Shown: piece by piece, positions 1 to 6,467 of the stretch
Position numbering within the stretch: position 1 is the stretch's first letter
How the letters are laid out: each line of letters starts with the position of its first letter
Assembly: GCA_018816605.1 (NCBI GenBank)
Contig: JAHIVS010000602.1
Coordinates: forward strand, 1-17,216
DNA: 17,216 bases
Source: Pseudomonadota bacterium
Lineage (GTDB): Bacteria > Desulfobacterota > Desulfobacteria > Desulfobacterales > Desulfobacteraceae
Reading direction: 5' to 3'
The notes under the pieces: generated by a model
Told to the model about the DNA's origin: nothing
The model's input: only the letters and a program-made list of their open reading frames with translations
Database searches by the model: none
Made by a program: the position numbers and the translations under genes

Positions 1-184
1 GGATCATGGTGCACCAGCTAATAAAGATTGGCTGCAGCCTGCCCTAAATTATCAGAACTCCTGGCCCGGCCGATTTTGCTGTTCTCCCAGTTAAAAAACC
101 GTTGCATGGAACCTATAATATCAACCAGGTGGGAATATTTCACGCACGCTTGCCGAAAGGACACAAACAAACCGCCCAGGTAAC

Positions 185-261
185 GGCGTGACATTTCCAA
201 ATACTGCTAGCCGTTTAAGATAGTCTCTTTTGCCTGGACGGTTTTAATTTGATGTCACGCC
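185..261. repeat. 77-bp element bounded by a perfect 10-bp inverted repeat
   Basis: GGCGTGACAT at 185-194 is the exact reverse complement of ATGTCACGCC at 252-261. The right arm abuts the stop codon of the lyase gene at 262. The 57-base interior is AT-rich. It has no T-tract after a GC-rich stem, so it does not look like an ordinary intrinsic terminator. It could be a small transposon-derived element, a long-loop hairpin or a protein site. The rest of the 1-261 stretch holds only a 60-codon minus-strand ORF (18-200) without a ribosome-binding site, which I do not call a gene. Confidence 0.4.
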
Positions 262-1293
262 TTAAAAATTCACCCTGCCGACATAAAATTCCTCATCCGG
301 CTCACGTGGATTGATACCGCTTTGAATCAGCCCCTGCTTCATTGTTTCCATATCCTTCTGAAACAGTCTTGCAGTTGAGAGCGGTATTGGGCCTCCGTTC
401 ATTCCAGTAAGCCAGCCCATGTATTTCCAGTGCATGTAATTGTAATTGCCCACTTCAACAGTGGGCATGATGAAGCCCTCAAACACGTTGCGCGCTGGGG
501 CCATTTCCCAAAATAGCTCCATTGCGCCTTCCCAGTCTCCCTGTAACAACTTGTCAAAATGCTTTACAAGCCTTTGGTCCTCCTGGGTCTGCATGTATTC
601 ATATGGAGCGGACCCAGCCCATTTGACGCCTAATTCCATGACAAACAACGGCCACCACGACACCACCGGGCTGTTGAGCAATATTTTATGACCGCACCGT
701 TTAATGGATTCCCATTGGTGGGGGAGATTTGGAACCCCCAGCTTCATGGCGACCACATTTTCGATATCTGCAATGCGATCAATGAGTTTGGGTGAAAAAC
801 TGCTGGGGTGGAAGCGTTCGAAATTATACTTGTGGGATGGATAGGCAACAACAGCCAGATTCGTATTGTCGCAAATCGTTTGAAAATACTCCAATATATC
901 GTTTTCCGACTTGGGATAAAAACTTGGAGAAAAACCAACCATCACCGAGTCTATGCCCTCTTCTTCGGCGATCTTCAAATTGCTGATCTGCTCTTCAAGA
1001 GTGTTGTTGCACACGTATGCATCCAGTAGGATGCGATCTTTGGCCTCATCGTTGGCAATCTGATAAAACGGCCTTAAAACCAGCTCATGCCCTATCAAGG
1101 GGACGCCCTCCACACCCACTGTGGAAGCGAAAAAACCGTGGCCGATGCACCCACGTACATCATGACGCACGCCTGCCTCATCCAAAAGGAGCATGCCGTC
1201 CTGGTTTTTAAAAGACGGCGTCAGCACGTTTTCGACCCCCACAAACTTTTCCCTTGCCCATTCCTTTGCTTCCGACTTGGTGTATTCCGGCAT
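262..1293 (-). CDS. DapA/N-acetylneuraminate lyase-family aldolase (substrate unknown)
   Basis: This is a Schiff-base class I aldolase/lyase of the dihydrodipicolinate synthase superfamily, which cleaves or condenses pyruvate-type 2-oxo acids in a TIM barrel. Numbering from the first in-frame Met (1299), the lysine in VVAMKLGV is Lys186 and the conserved tyrosine in VVAYPSHKYNF is Tyr153, at the expected spacing. The length of about 343 residues exceeds classical DapA (about 290), because of a longer C-terminal tail ending GINPREPDEEF. I chose the start at 1293 (third residue of the longest ORF). A GGAG at 1300-1303 touches the ATG at 1297-1299 with no spacing but lies 6 bases before the ATG at 1291-1293. 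It is the last gene of a minus-strand operon, 68 bases after the acyl-CoA dehydrogenase. That context argues for a catabolic hydratase-aldolase or lyase rather than lysine synthesis. The family call is firm; the substrate is not known. Confidence 0.88.
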   Translation of the reverse strand: MPEYTKSEAKEWAREKFVGVENVLTPSFKNQDGMLLLDEAGVRHDVRGCIGHGFFASTVGVEGVPLIGHELVLRPFYQIANDEAKDRILLDAYVCNNTLEEQISNLKIAEEEGIDSVMVGFSPSFYPKSENDILEYFQTICDNTNLAVVAYPSHKYNFERFHPSSFSPKLIDRIADIENVVAMKLGVPNLPHQWESIKRCGHKILLNSPVVSWWPLFVMELGVKWAGSAPYEYMQTQEDQRLVKHFDKLLQGDWEGAMELFWEMAPARNVFEGFIMPTVEVGNYNYMHWKYMGWLTGMNGGPIPLSTARLFQKDMETMKQGLIQSGINPREPDEEFYVGRVNF

Positions 1294-1332
1294 CTTCATC
1301 TCCTTTTATTCTCATTTAATTCAAGAGTAGCG

Positions 1333-1346
1333 GTTAATTGTTTAAC
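1333..1346. promoter_or_regulatory. Palindrome GTTAATTGTTTAAC between acyl-CoA dehydrogenase and lyase genes
   Basis: The arms GTTAA and TTAAC flank TTGT in the short space between the two genes. The sequence resembles the GTTTATTcAGTTTAC core repeated upstream of tetR and of the VOC gene, but with one base fewer and several differences. It may be a weaker copy of the same operator or a chance AT-rich palindrome. Confidence 0.25.
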
Positions 1347-1361
1347 GTCTATACTCATTGT

Positions 1362-2549
1362 CTAGGGAATTTTCGGCGCCCCATATTCCATCAAATCCAA
1401 CCTGCAAATCTGGTTTGTCCCTTCATATATCTGGGTTAATTTGGCGTCCCTCATCAATTTTTCCACTATATTGTCTTTCATGTACCCGTACCCTCCCATT
1501 ATCTGCATGGCATCCATGGTCACCCTTACCGCCACATCCGAGCAAAATGTCTTTGCCATGCAGGATAACCCTGGCTCTCCCCCCAATGTTTCGATATTTT
1601 TCCAAAGGGCGTAGTAGGCGAGCCACCTTGCCGCCTGTATTTTTGTCGCCATATCAGCCAACATCATTGAAACAGCCTGGTGCCGAATTATGGGCTTCCC
1701 CCCCTGGACGCGGGTTCTTGCATATTTTACAGCCTCGTCATAGGCGGCTCTTGCAATGCCCACTGCAATCAGGCCAACCGCTCCTCTGGAAAGGGGCATA
1801 AGTCGCTTTTCGTTATATTCCAAGCCCTTACCTTCCTCACCGTATAGATTCTCAACAGGAACCTTCACATCCTTAAAATAAACACAAGCCGTGGGACTGG
1901 CCCTTTGCCCCATCTTGTCTTCAAACGGTCCAAAGGAAATTCCTGGAGCATCCCCCTCCACCAATAACTGAAGGGTTGCTTCATGACCCGCTTCAACATC
2001 GGCGGTGGCGTATACCAGATATAGGTCTGCCAATCCTCCATTTGTTGTGAACTGTTTTGACCCATTGACAAGGTAGTGATTACCGTTGCGAACAGCCGTT
2101 GTCTGAGTGAACCCCGGCCTGAACCGTGCGAGGGAAAGCTGATCCGAACCCCCTCCGGGCTCGGTGGTGGAAAGGGCCGCCAAATTTCCTTTGGGTGAGC
2201 TGAGCATGGGAAGATATTTTTCCATGTGATACGGGTTGCCTTCCAATATGAGCATAAGCTGCATTGCCCAACAGATTCCAACTGATGTGGCCACCCCGGC
2301 ATCAGAATACGCCAGCTCCTCAGTGGCCAGCCCCAGGGACATGAACGAAGCGCCAGCCCCTCCGTATTCTTCGGGAGTCAGCATGCCAAGATATTCATTC
2401 TCGGCAAGTATGCGCACCATATCCATGTCAAAATTATGCTGTGGGTCGCGATCCACGGCCCAGGCTCTTGGCCTGATCTCATTGCGGCATAACTTCTTGA
2501 GTTCCTTTTGCATGGCCTGTTCTTCAGGCGTGAATGTAAAATCCAACAT
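1362..2549 (-). CDS. Acyl-CoA dehydrogenase family flavoprotein
   Basis: This FAD enzyme introduces an alpha,beta double bond into an acyl-CoA and passes electrons to electron-transfer flavoprotein in the cytoplasm. The full family length (395 residues) and layout are present: an N-terminal helical domain (1 to about 120); the mid-domain flavin/substrate motif LSTTEPGGGSDQ and YFKDVKVPVENL; and the C-terminal helical domain with MQIMGGYGYMKD and IYEGTNQICRL. The glutamate of YEGT is residue 376, the position of the catalytic base in medium-chain acyl-CoA dehydrogenase. The start has AGGAGG four bases upstream of the ATG. It lies 9 bases downstream of the YdhR-like gene and upstream of the lyase, so it is mid-operon. 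Beta-oxidation-like processing of a side chain or ring-derived CoA ester fits the neighbours. The specific acyl-CoA cannot be named. Confidence 0.93.
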   Translation of the reverse strand: MLDFTFTPEEQAMQKELKKLCRNEIRPRAWAVDRDPQHNFDMDMVRILAENEYLGMLTPEEYGGAGASFMSLGLATEELAYSDAGVATSVGICWAMQLMLILEGNPYHMEKYLPMLSSPKGNLAALSTTEPGGGSDQLSLARFRPGFTQTTAVRNGNHYLVNGSKQFTTNGGLADLYLVYATADVEAGHEATLQLLVEGDAPGISFGPFEDKMGQRASPTACVYFKDVKVPVENLYGEEGKGLEYNEKRLMPLSRGAVGLIAVGIARAAYDEAVKYARTRVQGGKPIIRHQAVSMMLADMATKIQAARWLAYYALWKNIETLGGEPGLSCMAKTFCSDVAVRVTMDAMQIMGGYGYMKDNIVEKLMRDAKLTQIYEGTNQICRLDLMEYGAPKIP

Positions 2550-2558
2550 TTAACCTCC

Positions 2559-3044
2559 TCAGTTCTTTCTTTGTTTCATGGGATGATTGGAAAGATTCCA
2601 AATACTTTTGTGATACGTACCTGGAACGGCCATGGCCGAGATGAATTTTTGAGCCATGGAAGCCGAATAGCGCTGGGCGTCAATGCGCGATTTAAAAAAG
2701 TACATTCCTGCAAAAACGCCTGGTTCAGGGCCCTCCATCCACAGTTTTTCCATAAGGCCTGGAAAAGCTGCAAAAAAAGGCAGCGTCACCAAGGTGGCCG
2801 TTTGACTCATGTTCCTCTTAAAGGTAAACTCAACTTCATAAACGGCTGCCGGACTATGACTTGTGCCAGGGAAGCCATTAAAAAAAGATCTTCTAAAAAC
2901 CTTGTATTCACGACCGCTTTGGGACAACACAACCGTCTCCTCCAACAGGTCGTTGGCAATGGAAGCACGCATTGCTATCAGGCTGAAAACAGACCGGAGA
3001 ATCATGAACCAAAACTGAAGTATCTCCTCAAAGAAGTTTTTCAT
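2559..3044 (-). CDS. Small protein with YdhR-like (dimeric alpha/beta-barrel) C-terminal part
   Basis: About 161 residues. The frame runs upstream inside the VOC gene, but the start at 3044 is well supported: its ATG overlaps the VOC stop as ATGA, and GGAAAGG lies 6 bases upstream. The first 40 residues (MKNFFEEILQFWFMILRSVF onward) are hydrophobic or amphipathic. The second half contains FPGLMEKLWMEGPEPGVFAG and MYFFKSRIDAQRY. These resemble the PGF-WKVW-...-GGIYLF-...-A-AYLE pattern of YdhR/mono-oxygenase-like dimeric alpha/beta-barrel proteins. That likeness is from memory and is modest. The coupling to the VOC gene suggests the products are made in fixed ratio. In an anaerobe an oxygenase role is doubtful; ligand binding, isomerisation or a cofactor-free role is possible. 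Function unknown. Confidence 0.7.
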   Translation of the reverse strand: MKNFFEEILQFWFMILRSVFSLIAMRASIANDLLEETVVLSQSGREYKVFRRSFFNGFPGTSHSPAAVYEVEFTFKRNMSQTATLVTLPFFAAFPGLMEKLWMEGPEPGVFAGMYFFKSRIDAQRYSASMAQKFISAMAVPGTYHKSIWNLSNHPMKQRKN

Positions 3045-4081
3045 AGCACACCTTTCCTGTTCAGCCATCTCATGGGTCGGATGATACACAAATCCAGCAA
3101 TTTGGGGGGCAAATGAAAAGAACTGTCCAACCTGACAAATTCCAATACCGCCCCGTCTGGACCTGCCGCATATGCAAGCTTTCCGCATGGCCCCCATCCC
3201 CAGTCAAAAGGTCTAGGCGGCACAAGAGGTCTTGCGCCATTTTCCAACCCATACTGATAAACCGAATCCACATCATCCACATCCAGACCTATTTCCGTTA
3301 TGCCCGGAGTTCCAAAGCGGTCAGAGACGTCCGGAATTGGCCCTGATTCCCGTGGCCGCGGAAACAGCAGAATCTGCCCTCCATCCAAAGATGAAAGTGC
3401 AGATGTGAATTTTGAGGCTCTTCCCAGTGTGCGAACTATGGTTTTATTTCCAGATTGGGGATGAGCCATGACCTCCTCCCGGATCGTTAAATTAAAACCC
3501 AGGCTGGAGTAGAAAACTGAGGCCTTTTCCAGATTCGAGACGTTTACCCCCATATGGCAAATGCCAAAAATTCTCCCTGCTTTTTCAACAGAGCCAGGCA
3601 ATGAAGTTTCCATGAGCCTTATTCGAACCCTGTCCGGCCCTTCAATAAGCACGGATTTCCAAGCAGTTTCTCCGGTGGCGCCCGAATCAAACTTTTTCAA
3701 AATTGATATTCCATAGCGCCTGCTCATCTCTGATGCCAACGCCCAGGCACCACTGACAGCAAGACCCAGTTCGCAAATAGGGGGAAAATTCATGGCTCGG
3801 CATCCTTCCCCATAGGCGGGGTTACCGTCCTTGAGCAGAAAAAATTCAAGCGTTGGTCCGCCGGCTGGATGGGCCAGATTAACTATGTGCAGGCGGGGAG
3901 CGCGCCCCATCATAGGCCTCAGTTCTTCCGCGTGGAAGATAAGGGAGCCCAGGTGGAAACGAAAACCCAACACCCGGCTGTAGAATTCAACGGTGCTTGT
4001 CATATCGGAAACCCCGATTCCGATGTGCTGAAGTCCGTTGCAGATGGGTTTCATTTTTTTTGAATCGTATTTTTCATTCAT
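3041..4081 (-). CDS. Two-domain VOC (glyoxalase/extradiol dioxygenase-fold) protein
   Basis: 346 residues form four beta-alpha-beta3 modules, i.e. two VOC domains. The modules begin near residue 17 (LQHIGIGVSDM), 101 (PICELGLAVSG), 172 (FGICHMGVNVSNLEKASVFY) and 259 (GITEIGLDVDDVDSVY). Candidate metal ligands are His19, Glu79 (PTLEFF), His176 and Glu314 (AVLEFVRL). VOC proteins include extradiol dioxygenases, glyoxalases, epimerases and 4-hydroxyphenylpyruvate-type enzymes, so the fold alone does not give the reaction. It is the first gene of the operon and carries the putative TetR operator just upstream. No Shine-Dalgarno is evident before the first ATG (4081) or the second (4054), so the start is uncertain. 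A TATATT at 4089-4094 would place transcription almost at the first ATG. Confidence 0.82.
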   Translation of the reverse strand: MNEKYDSKKMKPICNGLQHIGIGVSDMTSTVEFYSRVLGFRFHLGSLIFHAEELRPMMGRAPRLHIVNLAHPAGGPTLEFFLLKDGNPAYGEGCRAMNFPPICELGLAVSGAWALASEMSRRYGISILKKFDSGATGETAWKSVLIEGPDRVRIRLMETSLPGSVEKAGRIFGICHMGVNVSNLEKASVFYSSLGFNLTIREEVMAHPQSGNKTIVRTLGRASKFTSALSSLDGGQILLFPRPRESGPIPDVSDRFGTPGITEIGLDVDDVDSVYQYGLENGARPLVPPRPFDWGWGPCGKLAYAAGPDGAVLEFVRLDSSFHLPPKLLDLCIIRPMRWLNRKGVL

Positions 4082-4102
4082 GGTATTTAATATACTGTAT
4101 AC

Positions 4103-4120
4103 GTTTATTTAGTTTACCTT
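4103..4120 (-). promoter_or_regulatory. Putative TetR operator upstream of the VOC operon
   Basis: On the plus strand this reads GTTTATTTAGTTTACCTT. The same sequence with a single change (GTTTATTCAGTTTACCTT) lies at 4801-4818, just upstream of tetR, in the same orientation relative to each gene. It sits about 20 bases upstream of the VOC start, over the expected promoter, where a repressor would block RNA polymerase. Assignment to the neighbouring TetR protein is inference. Confidence 0.6.
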
Positions 4121-4129
4121 AAGGCCAAA

Positions 4130-4169
4130 AAAACTCCACAGATCCGGTTTTAAAAGCGTTCAGAGTTTT
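4130..4169 (-). terminator. Weak terminator-like hairpin after tetR
   Basis: AAAACTC (4130-4136) pairs with GAGTTTT (4163-4169) across a 26-base loop. On the minus strand the 3' arm runs into seven T residues (4127-4133). The stem is AT-rich and the loop is long, so termination would be weak. It lies between the tetR stop and the VOC promoter, consistent with separate transcription of the two. Confidence 0.25.
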
Positions 4170-4194
4170 AATTAAGTAATTTTGGAGCCGATCC

Positions 4195-4788
4195 TTACCC
4201 CTTGTCAACCTGGGTCTTAACAAAGCCATAGGCCGTTAGGTGAAATGCCTTTTTCAGTCTGTCCGCCATGTTTTGACTGCTTCTGGATGTTGTGGTGTAA
4301 TAATGCACCAACGCCCGCAATACATCAAAAATATCTTCAGGGGTCATCTCGTTATTCAAAACCCCCCTGTCCATTCCTTCCCGGATAAAATCAAGTATTC
4401 TCTGGGTCAGTTCATCCTGGTGCCCCAGAACCTTGGCTTCAATGCCTGGATACTCATGAAAAATGTCTGGGATTACTTCGGTTAGATTTGTGTTAAGCAT
4501 ACCTGGATAGGCGACCAGCACTTCCTCCGTGATTTTCAGAAAATCCTGTTCCTGGCCCACAATAACCGCTATTTCCCTTTGGATGCCCTGAATATAGCGG
4601 ATGATCACATCCCCTACAATTTTCTCCTTGGTTCCAATGATTTTATAAAGGGTGCGTTTTGACAGATTGGCTTTCTGGGAAAGCATATCCATATTCCAGC
4701 CCTTTACGCCTCGGGTGGACAACAGATTCCGGGTGGCGTTCAAAACCCTTTCGTAAATCATTTCATCTTGGGACTTCGAGTTAAACAT
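4195..4788 (-). CDS. TetR/AcrR-family transcriptional regulator
   Basis: 197 residues, normal for the family. The N-terminal DNA-binding domain covers about residues 10-60: ERVLNATRNLLSTRGVKG, then the helix-turn-helix MDMLSQKANLSKRTLYKII and the usual KEKIVGDVI. The rest is an all-helical ligand-binding/dimerisation domain. It is transcribed in the same direction as the downstream operon but separated from it by 113 bases and a second promoter region. It probably represses both itself and the VOC/YdhR-like/acyl-CoA dehydrogenase/lyase operon through the shared element. The inducer is presumably the operon's substrate or a CoA ester of it. Family assignment is secure; target and ligand are inferred. 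Confidence 0.9.
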   Translation of the reverse strand: MFNSKSQDEMIYERVLNATRNLLSTRGVKGWNMDMLSQKANLSKRTLYKIIGTKEKIVGDVIIRYIQGIQREIAVIVGQEQDFLKITEEVLVAYPGMLNTNLTEVIPDIFHEYPGIEAKVLGHQDELTQRILDFIREGMDRGVLNNEMTPEDIFDVLRALVHYYTTTSRSSQNMADRLKKAFHLTAYGFVKTQVDKG

Positions 4789-4800
4789 AAAACTATACTG

Positions 4801-4818
4801 GTTTATTCAGTTTACCTT
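4801..4818 (-). promoter_or_regulatory. Putative TetR operator upstream of tetR
   Basis: GTTTATTCAGTTTACCTT on the plus strand lies 12 bases before the tetR ATG. On the minus strand a TTGACA -35 hexamer (4817-4822) overlaps one end of it and a TATAGT/AGTATA -10-like stretch follows it. The element would therefore occupy the promoter spacer. AAACT at 4791-4794 plus flank and AGTTT within the element form an imperfect palindrome. This is a typical position for TetR autoregulation. Confidence 0.6.
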
Positions 4819-4964
4819 GTCAAGTTTTTTTTGAAGGGTTCCAATCTCATTTTGTCGATCAATAATTTTCGCGTTGATGAATGTTGCCTGGCATAAGATA
4901 TCTAAATTGGATATTTACAATCCCGGGAGCGTGCTCAATCCCGAGCCACTTAAGGGTTGAAAAT

Positions 4965-5387
4965 ATGCAGAAATTTCTCGGGATCACCCTGGATCAGGCG
5001 GCCAGCCTGGCCAAGATATACCGCATCCTGGATCTTGGGTATGCCGACGTTGCCATCAAAAAGATCGGCAGGGGGGATAACCGGATGACCCTGAACCACC
5101 ATATCCGGAAATTTATAAAAGCCGAGCAGTCAGCATATGTCGAAGAATTCATAGCCTATGATGACGGAGAAGATCAAGACGGGAACGAACGCGACCCAGA
5201 GGAAGACAGAAATCTGTGGATGTCCATGAACGGAGAACACTACTCCATCCTTCGGGATGACGAGGATCGTGAGCGTCAGTGGGATCAAACCAATCCGGTA
5301 ATTTTGTATACATACAACAATATGTCACAGATACCGGCAGCGGTGGCGGAAAGAGCTGAAGCGGCGGAATGCTCCTTGCCCTTCTGA
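4965..5387 (+). CDS. Hypothetical acidic small protein
   Basis: I do not recognise this protein. The likely start at 4965 (MQKFLGITLDQ, 140 residues) has AAGGGTTG a few bases upstream; the frame can extend to 4881 but without better support. The first 60 residues (LDQAASLAKIYRILDLGYAD...) look helical. The middle is strongly acidic (EFIAYDDGEDQDGNERDPEEDR), and the C-terminus is alanine/glutamate-rich. No signal peptide, membrane span or catalytic motif is visible. It lies between divergent tetR and the riboswitch-led thiamine operon and belongs clearly to neither. Its codon pattern is coding-like, but an unexpressed ORF cannot be excluded. Confidence 0.5.
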   Translation: MQKFLGITLDQAASLAKIYRILDLGYADVAIKKIGRGDNRMTLNHHIRKFIKAEQSAYVEEFIAYDDGEDQDGNERDPEEDRNLWMSMNGEHYSILRDDEDRERQWDQTNPVILYTYNNMSQIPAAVAERAEAAECSLPF

Positions 5388-5452
5388 TGCAGGGTTTGTG
5401 GTATCGATTCAATTTCTACATGCGCTTGCCCCGCATCTGCCCTGCCCAAGGA

Positions 5453-5482
5453 TTGACAAATGCTTGATTCCCGTGTTAGTTT
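5453..5482 (+). promoter_or_regulatory. Candidate promoter of the thiamine operon
   Basis: A perfect -35 hexamer TTGACA (5453-5458) is followed after 18 bases by TAGTTT (5477-5482), a poor -10. Transcription would begin about 25 bases before the TPP aptamer, the expected arrangement for a riboswitch leader. Confidence 0.4.
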
Positions 5483-5509
5483 CCTGGGGAACCAGTGCAA
5501 AATGCAGTG

Positions 5510-5601
5510 CTAGGCTGGGGGAGTCGATAAGGATCGGCTGAGAGGAAACCTGTGTTTCGACCCCTGGAACCTGCTCCAGATAATTCTGGCGAAGGAAAGT
5601 C
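5510..5601 (+). ncRNA. TPP riboswitch (THI element)
   Basis: The conserved core of the thiamine pyrophosphate aptamer is readable in order: GGGGG at 5517-5521, GGCTGAGA at 5536-5543, ACCCCTGGAACCTG ending at 5573, the CCAGATAATTCTGG hairpin at 5576-5589, and GCGAAGGAAAGTC ending at 5601. The closing P1 stem can form between GGCT (5513-5516) and AGTC (5598-5601), with one G-U pair. When TPP is bound, P1 and the adjacent GAAGGAAA are folded away. AAGG here is the only good ribosome-binding site near the first ORF, so control is probably at translation. I saw no clear intrinsic terminator between the aptamer and the ATPase gene. The six downstream genes are all thiamine transport and salvage genes. 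Confidence 0.93.
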
Positions 5602-5691
5602 ATGCTTTGCTTTCTTTTCTTGGGATTTCTATCCGCCCGTTTATATCCATATTTTGCCGAAACAAAAAAAGTGTCAGACCCTTTATTTTAA
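5602..5691 (+). CDS. Putative 29-residue leader peptide coupled to the transporter ATPase
   Basis: An ATG at 5602 directly follows the riboswitch and has AAGG of the aptamer 6 bases upstream. The frame encodes 29 residues beginning MLCFLFLGFLSARLYPYF, hydrophobic at first. It ends with TAA at 5689-5691, two bases before the ATG at 5694 that best starts the ATPase. That ATG has no Shine-Dalgarno of its own, so reinitiation after the leader could make the ATPase riboswitch-dependent. Alternatively, the ATPase may start at TTG 5607, 8 bases after AAGGAAA, with a 29-residue N-terminal extension, and the leader frame would then be incidental. No homology is recognised. Confidence 0.35.
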   Translation: MLCFLFLGFLSARLYPYFAETKKVSDPLF

Positions 5692-5693
5692 CC

Positions 5694-6467
5694 ATGTCTT
5701 TTAATAAAAATTATATGGATATGCTTCAGGTATCAGGTGCAACAAAATTTTATAACCGCCAGCCAATCTTTTCAGATTTGGACCTGGTGGTGGATCCGGG
5801 ACAATTTAAGGTTCTGGTGGGGCCTTCCGGATGCGGGAAAAGCACTCTGTTTGACGGGTTGACCGGTGTCATGGCCCTGGACAAAGGAATGATTTCCTGG
5901 AAAAATAAGAAGGTGGCCCACCTGGGCCGCCATGCCGCCTATATGCAGCAAAAGGATTTGCTCCTTCCCTGGTTCTCCCTTTTGGACAATGCCCTGCTGC
6001 CGGCCAGAACCGGACGACAGGACATGGCGCGGATGCAATTGGCTGCTCAAAAACTCTTTGTCCGCCTGGGGCTGAACGGTTATGAATCCCATTATCCCCA
6101 TGAAGTCTCCGGGGGCATGCGCCAACGGTGTGCCCTGGTCAGGACCCTGATGTTCAACCGGGATCTGATCCTGCTGGACGAACCCTTGTCCGCCCTGGAT
6201 GCCATTACCCGTCGAAGCCTGCAATCCCTGTTATTGCTGCTCCAGACCGAATTCAAAAAAACCATTCTCATGATCACCCATGATATTGAAGAGGCGCTGC
6301 TTCTGGCCGACGAAATCTGCCTGCTCAGCCCCCAGCCCATGACCATAAAAGAGCGCTTTGTCCTGAACCAGCCAAAACCCCGGCATTTCAGTAATCCGGC
6401 CCTGGTGAAAATAAAAGCCTATATGCTCGAACAGCTTGAGAAGGATCTGACCTGTGAAAACCGATAG
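5694..6467 (+). CDS. thiZ: ABC transporter ATPase for thiamine pyrimidine precursor
   Basis: This is the nucleotide-binding subunit of an NMT1/THI5-type ABC importer. In the 257-residue form starting at 5694: Walker A GPSGCGKST at about 43-51, Q-loop YMQQKDLLLPW at about 83-93, signature VSGGMRQR at about 138-145, Walker B ILLDEPLSALD from about 159, and the H-loop histidine in MITHD at about 196. All catalytic residues are present. The family is that of taurine/nitrate/ThiZ ATPases. Its place behind a TPP riboswitch and before permease, NMT1-like binding protein and thiM/E/D indicates a pyrimidine (HMP or a formylamino/aminomethyl derivative) substrate. The start is uncertain: ATG 5694 lacks a ribosome-binding site; see the leader ORF. 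The 3' end overlaps the permease by 14 bases. Confidence 0.9.
   Translation: MSFNKNYMDMLQVSGATKFYNRQPIFSDLDLVVDPGQFKVLVGPSGCGKSTLFDGLTGVMALDKGMISWKNKKVAHLGRHAAYMQQKDLLLPWFSLLDNALLPARTGRQDMARMQLAAQKLFVRLGLNGYESHYPHEVSGGMRQRCALVRTLMFNRDLILLDEPLSALDAITRRSLQSLLLLLQTEFKKTILMITHDIEEALLLADEICLLSPQPMTIKERFVLNQPKPRHFSNPALVKIKAYMLEQLEKDLTCENR

Noticed and set aside
18..200. 60-codon minus-strand ORF at the left edge
   Set aside because: It has no ribosome-binding site, a stop just upstream, no recognisable motif, and is short. It could be a remnant but cannot be supported as a gene.
3045..3197. 51-residue N-terminal extension of the YdhR-like protein
   Set aside because: It lies wholly inside the VOC gene. 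The ATGA overlap at 3041-3044 with a good Shine-Dalgarno gives a better start.
3041..4081. Calling the VOC protein an extradiol dioxygenase
   Set aside because: The fold alone does not define the reaction, and the apparent anaerobic setting argues against an oxygenase.
4881..4930. Sigma-54 type promoter (TGGCAT near 4890) for the hypothetical gene
   Set aside because: The -12 GC element is missing at the required spacing.
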